This document shows, piece after piece, positions 1-6,241 of a DNA stretch of 6,616 nt. The DNA lies in the NCBI GenBank assembly GCA_037384225.1, contig JARROD010000258.1, positions 1 through 6,616 of the forward strand, given 5' to 3'. The first letter of the stretch is position 1. Every line of letters starts with the position of its first letter. The position numbers and the translations under genes are program-made. Under the pieces are notes generated by a model. The model was given only the letters and a program-made list of their open reading frames with translations. It did not search any database and was not told where the DNA came from. This stretch comes from JARROD01 sp037384225 (GTDB lineage: Bacteria; Pseudomonadota; Gammaproteobacteria; Pseudomonadales; Cellvibrionaceae).

Positions 1-153
1 GCCTGCGCCCGTTACATCAAAGAACAGCTGCTGGAACAAAAAATTACCCCTGAATGGTCCACGCTCGATACACTGGCTGACGCGATCGCCAGTGTCGAAT
101 ATTATCTCGAGCGCCTCAGTGGGATCACGACGAGGATGATGAGTTGTTACTGA
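1..153 (+). CDS. chpA: ChpA, fragment of the N-terminal part (ends at a frame break)
   Basis: Frame 1 is open from the first base to a TGA at 151-153 and has no start in the window, so it is the tail of a longer upstream reading frame. It reads as an amphipathic helical segment, with 'LADAIASVEYYLERLS' at bases 73-120. This is typical of the conserved region between the early phosphotransfer domains of ChpA/PilL-type kinases. After base 120 the frame turns into an unrelated run (GITTRMMSCY) and stops. Frame 3 carries on with a sensible acidic sequence (DHDEDDELLLSVAEESVDALGY) from base 123. The two frames therefore look like parts of one ChpA protein separated by a one-base loss. P. aeruginosa ChpA is about 2,470 residues, so some 750-800 residues probably lie upstream of the window. 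Assignment to ChpA rests on continuity with the downstream frame. Confidence 0.75.
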   Translation, partial: ACARYIKEQLLEQKITPEWSTLDTLADAIASVEYYLERLSGITTRMMSCY

Positions 154-3100
154 GTGTGGCGGAAGAGAGTGTGGACGCTCTCGGCTATCGAGTGACAGAC
201 GCCGAGATGGCCGCCACCGTGGCGCCAATACCATCGATTCGTAAAGGGTCGCATAAGGAAAAAGTTGAGCCGCCGCTGGCGACAGTTGAAGCTACCGATA
301 ACGATCTCAGTTCCCATGGTTTCGAGCCATCTGGCGAAAAGTCAGTAGAAACGGACAGCGACTACGATGTTGGGGTGTCGGCAGCTGAGGCCGAAACAAC
401 CGAACCCGCCGCGACGGACGGAAATTCTGCTTTTGTAAAAAGCGCGGCTGAAGAAACAATACACACAGACAGCGTTTCTGATCATCGTGTTGCCGATAAC
501 ATGGCGTTTGAAAGTGCGCTTTTTAATCACGGCAATGACAATAACATTAGCCACAGCTTTGCAGACCCGTTTGACCCTAAAGCGGCGGAACACGCGCCGC
601 AGCCCGAGCTCTCGATCGAAAACGCGTTAACTGAAAATGTTTCTGCAGGCGTCGGCGACGAAGACGAGGTCGATGACGAAATACTCGACATCTTTGTTGA
701 GGAAGCGACAGAAGTTCTGCAGACAATTAATGAATTCTTCCCTCCCTGGGCTGAAGATTTTAATGATAACGAGTCGCTGACGGAATTCCGCCGCGCCTTC
801 CACACCCTAAAAGGCAGTGGTCGCATGGTAGAGGCTGTGGATATCGGCGAACTGGCCTGGTCTATCGAAAACATGTTGAACCGGGTAATCGACGGCAGCA
901 TCATCCCGGATGACTATTTAGTAGGTCTGATCGAGATGGTTCGCCAGCTGCTGCCGGCATTGATCGAGGCATTCCGCAATAAACAGGCAAACCCGGAGAA
1001 GGAACTGACGGAAAAATATATGGCCTGGGGGCACGCGCTATCCAAAGGTACTTGCCCCCTGGAGTTGAAGCTGGAAATCGACAGTGGGGAGGACCCCATC
1101 GAGACCGGTTTCGACGACCTTATGCAGGTTGATGAAGTGGAGGCAGGGGCTGACTGGGAACCCGAATTTTATCCAGCAGTGGAAACTACTTCTGTTGCTG
1201 AATCGGGGGATGACATCGGCGAAACGGCACCGGATTCGGTACTGGAAGATCGTGTCGAGACCGTCAGTGAAGATGATGAGGATGATGAGGACACTGAAGG
1301 GGATAGTCTGCTGTGGGAGATTTTTGGATCGGAGGCCTTGTCCCATTTGCAGGTTGTCGAGGACTATGTGCGGGAGATGGACGAGGCCGCTCCCCTTTAC
1401 ACCTGTCCCAGTGACAGTATGCAGCGCGCTTTGCACACCTTGAAAGGCAGTGCCCATATGGCCGATGTCAAACCCATCGCCGAACTCGCCACACCCCTGG
1501 AGAGATTTGTCAAAGAGCTGCGCACCTATCAGGTGTCCATTAACGACGATATTCTGCAGTTGATCAAAGACGGTGTGGTCTACACCCGTGAAGCCCTGGA
1601 GCAGATCGAGGGCGGTGAAACGGTGAATATTCCCAGACTACAGCAGTTTCTGGCCCGGGTGGCGGAGCTTAAAGAATTATCCGTTGGCCATTTGATTCGT
1701 CAGAAAGAAGCCTCGGTCGCCGGTAGTAAAAAAGTCGATCCAGGACTGTTGTCGATTTTTATGGCCGAAGAGATGAATTTACTGCTGGGGGCGGAACAGA
1801 TCATTGACCGCTGGCGGGAGGATGGCTGTGACCTGCAGCAACGCGATAACCTGGTCGATGAATTGGCTACCCTTGAAAGAGGGGCAGAACATGCCAATCT
1901 GGCGGTAATGTCGAACTTGAGCGGCCAACTGCGACGCCTTTATGAGCGGGTGGACATCCGACGTTATGGCGCTGACCCTGAATTGTGCGACCTGCTTAAA
2001 AGAGGCCATGAAGAGTTACTGGATATGGTCGATGCGGTCGCCGCCGGACAAAATTTGCAGGAAGTACCCATGGACCTGCAAAATGAATTGGAAGCATTTT
2101 TAGCATTGGCAAGTGTGCAGGAAATGGAACCTGAACAGACTCCTGTGCTGGAGGAGCCTTTTGATTCCGGCGAAGCAGAGGCTTCCGACGAAGCAGAGGC
2201 TTCCGACGAAGCAGAGGCTTCCGGAGAAGTTTATGCAACCGATAGTGCTGAAGCCGCAGCTCCTTTCCAGGTAGAAGAGACTTTAGCGACTGATTATGCC
2301 GGTGAAACCGAAACAGACCGAGTGGCTCCTGACGCTGTCGAGCCGGTTGTGGAGCAGCAGTGGCTGACCGAGGCGACGGAGAGGTTGGTTAGTGAAAATG
2401 AACTCGATGAGGCCGATGCTGAGATTCTGGAAATTTTCACTGAAGAGGCCGACGAACTGCTGGAGGAAATTGACGAATCCATCCACGACTGGGAAGAAGA
2501 ATGGGGCAATACGTCCAGTATCGAAGAATTAAAACGCGCGTTGCATACTTTTAAAGGTGGGGCACGTTTGGCCGGTCTGATGGGCATTGGTGAACTCGCC
2601 CATGAATTTGAAACTTTCCTGATCGATCTCGGTGATGATAACAGTGCGATAGACAACAGTTTTTTTGATCGCCTGCACGACTATCAGGATCAACTTTTAA
2701 AAGGCACCGAAATTGTCAAAGCCAGACTGGCGGGGCAACTGCCCGAAGGTATGGCGGAGGTAATGAGAGCGCAGAGCAATGAGCGGGAACTGCTGAAAGA
2801 GCCGGGGGAGCAAGAACAAGGCGATGCGTTCCAGTCATGGAGTTACAGTGCAGAACTGCAGAATCACACCAGCGCCGAGTGGGGGGCTGGAAATGCTGCA
2901 AACGAGACGGAGTCTGAAAAAGGAACGCAGGAAATTGAAAACACATTGCCTGAAGCGGAACAGGCGGAACGCGACGCGCAATACTGGGGTGCCGACGAAC
3001 CGGCGTATCTCGACAGGGAAATCGATGTTGCCGACGCTTCCGGCGCCGCGTCCGGCAGTGTTGCAGCCGGCACGGAAACCAGTGTAAAAGAATGCAATGC

Positions 3101-5153
3101 CGACGAGGATTTCACCGCAGAGACAAAGGAACCGGCATCGGCGGACGAGAGTGGGTTGCAAACACCGGGTGCCGATATACTGCCGTTTACGCCGAAATCC
3201 AAAGAGCCGCAAAAATCCCAGAGGGTAACTTCAAAGCCCGCCAAGCTGCCCCCTGAAATAGCATTTCCTCAGACTTTCACGAGCGGCAGTGGCACCGCGC
3301 AACTGGCTGCACGACGCAGTGGCCCGCAGGAAGTCGTAAAGGTTTCCGCAGATCTGCTTGAAGAACTGGTAAACCTCGCCGGTGAAACCTCCATCAGCCG
3401 TGGTCGTATGGAGGAGCAGGTCAGCGAACTGGGGTATGCAATCGAGGAAATGGACGCGACCATTCAGCGTTTGCAGGAACAGTTGCGCAGACTGGATATC
3501 GAAACCGAAGCACAAGTGTTATTCCGGCAGGAACAACTGGCGGAACACGAAGATTTCGACCCCCTGGAAATGGATCGCTACTCTCAGCTACAACAATTGT
3601 CGCGCTCCCTGATTGAATCCGCGTCCGACTTAATGGACCTCAAATCAACACTGACCGACAAAACCCGCGATGCGGAAACCCTGCTATTACAACAGTCGCG
3701 GATTAACACCGAATTGCAGGAAGGGTTGATGCGTTCACGGATGGTGCCTTTCTCGCGGCTGGTGCCGAGACTGCGGCGGATTGTGCGCCAGATATCCAGT
3801 GAACTCAGCAAGCATGTGACCTTTGAACTGGACAATGTGGAAGGGGAGCTGGACCGATCGGTGCTGGAACGGATGGTCGCTCCCCTTGAGCATATGCTGC
3901 GTAACGCTGTGGATCACGGTATCGAGCCCGCCGAAGAGCGCTCAAAAGCCGGCAAGCCGGAAATCGGGCGCATCGTTCTCAGTTTGAGTCGTGAAGGCGG
4001 CGATGTATTGATTCGCCTGGCCGATGATGGCCGCGGTATCGATCTGGAAAAAGTGCGGGCCAAAGCCATTGAGAGCGGACTTATGCGCGAGGATGCCAAC
4101 CTGGCGGATCAGGATATTCTTCAGTTTATTATCCGCGCCGGATTCAGTACCGCAGAAAAGGTTACTCAGATTTCCGGACGCGGCGTCGGTATGGATGTCG
4201 TACACAGTGAAATCAAACAACTGGGCGGATCCATGCTGATTAACTCGCGCTGGGGAGAAGGATCTGAGTTTGTGGTCAGACTGCCGTTCACAGTTTCAGT
4301 CAACCGCGCTTTAATGGTACAGATCGGCGAGGATCGCTACGCCATTCCACTCAATACTATCGAAGGTATTGTGCGAGTCAGCCCCTTTGAGCTGGAACAT
4401 TATTACCAGGATGAACACGCCCGCTTTGAATACGCCGGTGAGAATTACCAGGTGAGATACCTCGGCACACTGCTCAACGCCGATACCCGGCCGAAGCTGG
4501 AAGGGCAGGCTCTGCCCATGCCGGTGGTCTTGGTGCGCTCGGCGGAAAACACCGTCGCCTTGCAGGTCGATAATCTGTTAGGCAGCCGTGAAATCGTGGT
4601 AAAAAGTCTCGGCCAGCAATTTAGCACGGTACAGGGGCTGTCAGGTGCAACCGTAATGGGAGACGGCAGTGTGGTGGTGATTCTCGATCTGCACGCCATG
4701 ATTCGCCAGGAGGCGGCTCTGGTACACTTCTCCACACCGCTGCTGCAGTCTGATGAACCGATCGCGGAGGCTAATGATTCACTGACTGTTATGGTAATCG
4801 ATGACTCGGTGACGGTGCGCAAGGTGACTTCGCGTTTTCTGGAACGGGAAGGTTTCTATGTCATTACCGCCAAAGACGGCAATGATGCCCTGCGTATACT
4901 TCAGGACTGCATTCCCCATATCATGCTGCTCGATATTGAAATGCCGCGCATGGACGGCTTTGAAGTGGCGAAAAATGTACGTTCTTCGAGCCGGCTTAAG
5001 CACATTCCCATCATCATGATTACTTCACGCACTGGCAAAAAACACCGCGATCGGGCGCTGTCCCTGGGCGTTCAACGTTATATGGGTAAGCCTTATCAAG
5101 AGGACGCGCTGTTGGACAATATTCGCGAACTTATCGGCGAAACTGTGGAGTGA
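123..5153 (+). CDS. chpA: ChpA, hybrid chemosensory histidine kinase/response regulator for type IV pili (C-terminal 1,670 or so residues)
   Basis: CheA-like kinase of the Pil-Chp twitching-motility pathway; cytosolic, acting in an array with PilJ-type receptors and CheW-like adaptors. Residues are numbered here from the TTG at 144, which is probably not the true start because coding sense extends back to about 123. Domains in order: HPt (about 177-285, His220), HPt (387-490, His431), HPt-like without His (532-640, Ala575), HPt (755-872, His801), long helical dimerisation domain (from 1064), CheA ATPase with N box NAVDHGIEP (1254-1262), G1 box DDGRGID (1294-1300) and G2 box GRGVGMDVV (1345-1353), CheW-like domain (about 1384-1520), and receiver (1549-1666, Asp1597). 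The linkers are rich in Glu, Asp, Ala and Ser; the one at 1014-1040 switches to Lys/Pro-rich just before the kinase core. There is no membrane segment. The frame is open throughout. It is followed after one base by chpB. The family assignment is very secure; whether the gene is intact at its 5' side is not. Confidence 0.95.
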   Translation, partial: DHDEDDELLLSVAEESVDALGYRVTDAEMAATVAPIPSIRKGSHKEKVEPPLATVEATDNDLSSHGFEPSGEKSVETDSDYDVGVSAAEAETTEPAATDGNSAFVKSAAEETIHTDSVSDHRVADNMAFESALFNHGNDNNISHSFADPFDPKAAEHAPQPELSIENALTENVSAGVGDEDEVDDEILDIFVEEATEVLQTINEFFPPWAEDFNDNESLTEFRRAFHTLKGSGRMVEAVDIGELAWSIENMLNRVIDGSIIPDDYLVGLIEMVRQLLPALIEAFRNKQANPEKELTEKYMAWGHALSKGTCPLELKLEIDSGEDPIETGFDDLMQVDEVEAGADWEPEFYPAVETTSVAESGDDIGETAPDSVLEDRVETVSEDDEDDEDTEGDSLLWEIFGSEALSHLQVVEDYVREMDEAAPLYTCPSDSMQRALHTLKGSAHMADVKPIAELATPLERFVKELRTYQVSINDDILQLIKDGVVYTREALEQIEGGETVNIPRLQQFLARVAELKELSVGHLIRQKEASVAGSKKVDPGLLSIFMAEEMNLLLGAEQIIDRWREDGCDLQQRDNLVDELATLERGAEHANLAVMSNLSGQLRRLYERVDIRRYGADPELCDLLKRGHEELLDMVDAVAAGQNLQEVPMDLQNELEAFLALASVQEMEPEQTPVLEEPFDSGEAEASDEAEASDEAEASGEVYATDSAEAAAPFQVEETLATDYAGETETDRVAPDAVEPVVEQQWLTEATERLVSENELDEADAEILEIFTEEADELLEEIDESIHDWEEEWGNTSSIEELKRALHTFKGGARLAGLMGIGELAHEFETFLIDLGDDNSAIDNSFFDRLHDYQDQLLKGTEIVKARLAGQLPEGMAEVMRAQSNERELLKEPGEQEQGDAFQSWSYSAELQNHTSAEWGAGNAANETESEKGTQEIENTLPEAEQAERDAQYWGADEPAYLDREIDVADASGAASGSVAAGTETSVKECNADEDFTAETKEPASADESGLQTPGADILPFTPKSKEPQKSQRVTSKPAKLPPEIAFPQTFTSGSGTAQLAARRSGPQEVVKVSADLLEELVNLAGETSISRGRMEEQVSELGYAIEEMDATIQRLQEQLRRLDIETEAQVLFRQEQLAEHEDFDPLEMDRYSQLQQLSRSLIESASDLMDLKSTLTDKTRDAETLLLQQSRINTELQEGLMRSRMVPFSRLVPRLRRIVRQISSELSKHVTFELDNVEGELDRSVLERMVAPLEHMLRNAVDHGIEPAEERSKAGKPEIGRIVLSLSREGGDVLIRLADDGRGIDLEKVRAKAIESGLMREDANLADQDILQFIIRAGFSTAEKVTQISGRGVGMDVVHSEIKQLGGSMLINSRWGEGSEFVVRLPFTVSVNRALMVQIGEDRYAIPLNTIEGIVRVSPFELEHYYQDEHARFEYAGENYQVRYLGTLLNADTRPKLEGQALPMPVVLVRSAENTVALQVDNLLGSREIVVKSLGQQFSTVQGLSGATVMGDGSVVVILDLHAMIRQEAALVHFSTPLLQSDEPIAEANDSLTVMVIDDSVTVRKVTSRFLEREGFYVITAKDGNDALRILQDCIPHIMLLDIEMPRMDGFEVAKNVRSSSRLKHIPIIMITSRTGKKHRDRALSLGVQRYMGKPYQEDALLDNIRELIGETVE
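672..998 (+). other. HPt domain of ChpA, canonical (His220)
   Basis: Residues about 177-285 of the frame numbered from base 144. The domain opens with the usual acidic helix (DDEILDIFVEEATEVL) and carries the phospho-acceptor motif FHTLKGSGRM, with His220 encoded at 801-803 and the Lys-Gly that normally packs beside it. The helix after it (IGELAWSIENMLNRVIDG) is typical of HPt domains of ChpA and related multi-HPt kinases. It is expected to be phosphorylated on His220 by the kinase core or by the C-terminal receiver. Confidence 0.9.
1302..1613 (+). other. HPt domain of ChpA, canonical (His431)
   Basis: Residues about 387-490. The motif ALHTLKGSAHMADV places the phospho-acceptor His431 at bases 1434-1436, with an intact Lys-Gly. 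It is preceded by a strongly acidic linker that includes a doubled GATGATGAG (1272-1289, residues DDEDDE). The following helices (IAELATPLERFVKELRTY and DDILQLIKDGVVYTREAL) complete the four-helix bundle expected of the fold. Confidence 0.9.
1737..2063 (+). other. Degenerate HPt-like domain of ChpA without the phospho-acceptor His
   Basis: Residues about 532-640. The start (DPGLLSIFMAEEMNLLLGAEQI) matches the first helix of the neighbouring HPt domains. The segment ELATLERGAEHANLAVMSNL aligns without gaps to ALHTLKGSAHMADVKPIAEL of the preceding domain. In that alignment the acceptor His becomes Ala575 (GCT at 1866-1868) and the Lys-Gly becomes Glu-Arg. The nearby His582 sits seven residues later and is not in the acceptor position. 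The fold assignment is an inference from the pattern. The domain should not accept phosphate at the normal site and may be structural or a docking surface. Confidence 0.65.
2172..2225 (+). repeat. 18-bp in-frame tandem repeat, three copies
   Basis: The unit GAAGCAGAGGCTTCCGAC occurs at 2172-2189 and 2190-2207 without change. It occurs again at 2208-2225 with only the last base altered (C to A). It encodes three copies of Glu-Ala-Glu-Ala-Ser-Asp/Gly (residues 677-694) in the disordered acidic linker between the degenerate HPt domain and the HPt domain with His801. Near-perfect identity at the DNA level suggests recent expansion by slippage. Copy number changes would keep the frame and only alter linker length. 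Confidence 0.95.
2406..2759 (+). other. HPt domain of ChpA, canonical (His801), closest to the kinase core
   Basis: Residues about 755-872. The motif ALHTFKGGARLAGLMGIGEL carries His801 at 2544-2546 with Lys-Gly intact. The first helix is very acidic (EILEIFTEEADELLEEIDES). This is the last HPt before the dimerisation domain and is separated from it by about 190 residues of disordered linker. In P. aeruginosa ChpA the three HPt domains nearest the core (Hpt4-6) are the ones phosphorylated from ATP, so this domain is a likely direct substrate here. Confidence 0.9.
3333..4703 (+). other. CheA-type kinase core of ChpA: dimerisation, ATPase and CheW-like regulatory domains
   Basis: Residues about 1064-1520. 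It opens with VVKVSADLLEELVNLAGE, the standard start of the CheA dimerisation helix. A helical region longer than in flagellar CheA follows, to the conserved RSRMVPFSRLVPRLRRIVR. The ATP-binding part shows the N box (His1250, Asn1254, NAVDHGIEP), G1 (DDGRGID, 1294-1300), the lid region with GFSTAEKVTQISGRGVGMD, and G2. All key residues are present, so the kinase should be active. The CheW-like domain ends near GDGSVVVILDLHAMI and should bind the adaptor/receptor array. Confidence 0.93.
4788..5141 (+). other. C-terminal receiver domain of ChpA
   Basis: Residues about 1549-1666. It has every receiver landmark: the acidic pair Asp1553-Asp1554 in MVIDDSVTVRK, the phosphorylation site Asp1597 in LLDIEMPRMDGFE, Thr1627 in IIMITSRTG and Lys1649 in YMGKPYQED. 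In P. aeruginosa this receiver acts as a phosphate sink and as a relay between HPt domains. The same role is inferred here because the domain order is the same. Confidence 0.93.
5147..5150 (+). promoter_or_regulatory. Likely ribosome binding site of chpB, inside the end of chpA
   Basis: GGAG lies at 5147-5150, within the last codons of chpA. It is 4 bases before the ATG at 5155 and 7 bases before a GTG at 5158, the next codon in frame. The spacing fits GTG slightly better, so the true start may be one codon later than annotated. The overlap of the site with the chpA end suggests coupled translation. Confidence 0.5.
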
Positions 5154-5154
5154 G

Positions 5155-6210
5155 ATGGTGTCTGAATCGATGCTGCATATAGGTATTCTGGCTGATTCCT
5201 CATTACAGCAGCATTTGATCCGGCGAGTGGTCGAGGAATTTGGCTATCGGGTGGCTGTGAGCCGATTGCTGCCCAACGTCGCCAAGCGCCGGCAGGATGC
5301 TGTGGTGACCGCCGACCCGTTTCGCGGTGATGAGGAGGTCGATGCCTGGATTGTGGATCTGAATTTAACCGGCCCATTGGCGATGCAGCTCGGTAGCTGG
5401 CTCGATATGATTCACACGCCGGTGATATTCGGAGACGGAGTAGCCGCCAGTCCATCTTCAGATCGCTATATCGCCTGGTCGCGAAGGTTGCGGGAGAAGT
5501 TGCAACAATTGGCGGGTACCATTAACCTCGAACGGCAAATGGTGCAAAAAGCCCGGCGTATATGGGTGCTGGCCGCTTCCACTGGTGGTCCAAAAGCTAT
5601 CAATAGTTTTTTGTGCGCACTGCCGGCCGAAATCGGAGTCGGATTTCTTTATGTGCAGCACATAGACGCCGAGTTTGACCGCACTCTGGCAAAGGCAGTG
5701 GTTAAAGGCAGCCACTATAAGGCCACTGTTGCCCGGCACGGTGATGTCATTGGCAATAACTCCGTAGTGGTTGTGGCAACTGGCGAACGGATTGAAATCC
5801 AGAAAAACAGTACCCTATCACTGTCGCACAAGCCCTGGCCCGGCCCGTATCAGCCTTCCATTGATCAGGTAGTAGCGAATGTCGCCCGCACTTTTGGCTG
5901 TAATAGTGGGGTGATTATTTTCACTGGGATGGGCAATGACGGCGCGGCGTCGGCAAGGCTGATGCACCAACAAGGTGCGCAGGTTTGGGCGCAGACACCG
6001 GAGTCCTGCACCAGTCCTTCAATGCCGGAAATGGCATCGGCGACTGGGTGTGTGAGTTATACTGGAACGCCACAAGAGCTGGCGGCGCAATTGGTCGGGT
6101 ACTTAAAACAAAGTAGTTTAAAGTCCCCTTATATAAAACCATTGCGCGGTGAGCGCACAACCGGCGCAAACCGGGAAGCTGAAGACCTGATTACAGACAA
6201 CCACTCCTAA
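5155..6210 (+). CDS. chpB: ChpB, CheB-like receptor methylesterase of the Pil-Chp system
   Basis: Removes methyl groups from glutamate methyl esters on a PilJ-type chemoreceptor, opposing the PilK methyltransferase, and so resets the twitching-motility signal; cytosolic. The C-terminal catalytic domain (about residues 134-318 of 351) shows the full CheB triad: Ser142 in LAASTGGPKAI, His169 in YVQHID and Asp262 in FTGMGNDGA. Residues 7-115 have the size and hydrophobic pattern of a receiver domain (LHIGILADSS, DAWIVDLNL, HTPVIFGDG). Of the acidic pair only Asp14 remains (Ala13-Asp14). Asp68 sits at the phosphorylation position, but Ser/Thr is replaced near residue 94 and no Lys-Pro is seen. 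The last 30 or so residues are a polar tail. ATG at 5155 is one base after the chpA stop; GTG at 5158 and ATG at 5170 are other possible starts. Its position between chpA and chpC supports ChpB rather than a flagellar CheB. Confidence 0.93.
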   Translation: MVSESMLHIGILADSSLQQHLIRRVVEEFGYRVAVSRLLPNVAKRRQDAVVTADPFRGDEEVDAWIVDLNLTGPLAMQLGSWLDMIHTPVIFGDGVAASPSSDRYIAWSRRLREKLQQLAGTINLERQMVQKARRIWVLAASTGGPKAINSFLCALPAEIGVGFLYVQHIDAEFDRTLAKAVVKGSHYKATVARHGDVIGNNSVVVVATGERIEIQKNSTLSLSHKPWPGPYQPSIDQVVANVARTFGCNSGVIIFTGMGNDGAASARLMHQQGAQVWAQTPESCTSPSMPEMASATGCVSYTGTPQELAAQLVGYLKQSSLKSPYIKPLRGERTTGANREAEDLITDNHS

Positions 6211-6223
6211 GCGTAAGAAATCC

Positions 6224-6229
6224 AGGGGA
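6224..6229 (+). promoter_or_regulatory. Probable ribosome binding site of chpC
   Basis: AGGGGA at 6224-6229 is the only purine-rich core in the 31-base gap between chpB and chpC. The spacing to the ATG at 6242 is 12 bases, longer than the usual 5-9. An ATG at 6229 overlaps the site but is in another frame. No promoter or terminator is visible in the gap, so chpC is probably read from the chpA-chpB transcript. Confidence 0.45.
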
Positions 6230-6241
6230 TGACAACAGATT

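Noticed and set aside
118..126. Programmed -1 ribosomal frameshift joining the two chpA frames
   Set aside because: The shift direction would fit, but there is no canonical X XXY YYZ slippery heptamer in frame around 115-130 and I see no convincing stem-loop just downstream. A missing base in the G run is simpler.
2172..2225. Tandem repeat as a CRISPR array or regulatory repeat
   Set aside because: The copies are directly adjacent with no spacers and encode an in-frame six-residue repeat in a disordered linker.
2835..3212. Antisense open reading frame of about 125 codons opposite chpA
   Set aside because: It lies opposite a clearly coding region, gives a low-complexity Arg/Cys/Phe-rich protein with no recognisable domain, and has no context of its own. 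The other antisense frames opposite chpA and chpB are alike.
6101..6124. Inverted repeat acttaaaac / gtttaaagt near the end of chpB, as a terminator
   Set aside because: It is AT-rich with one mismatch, lies inside the coding region and is not followed by a T run. A terminator there would also cut chpC off from its operon.
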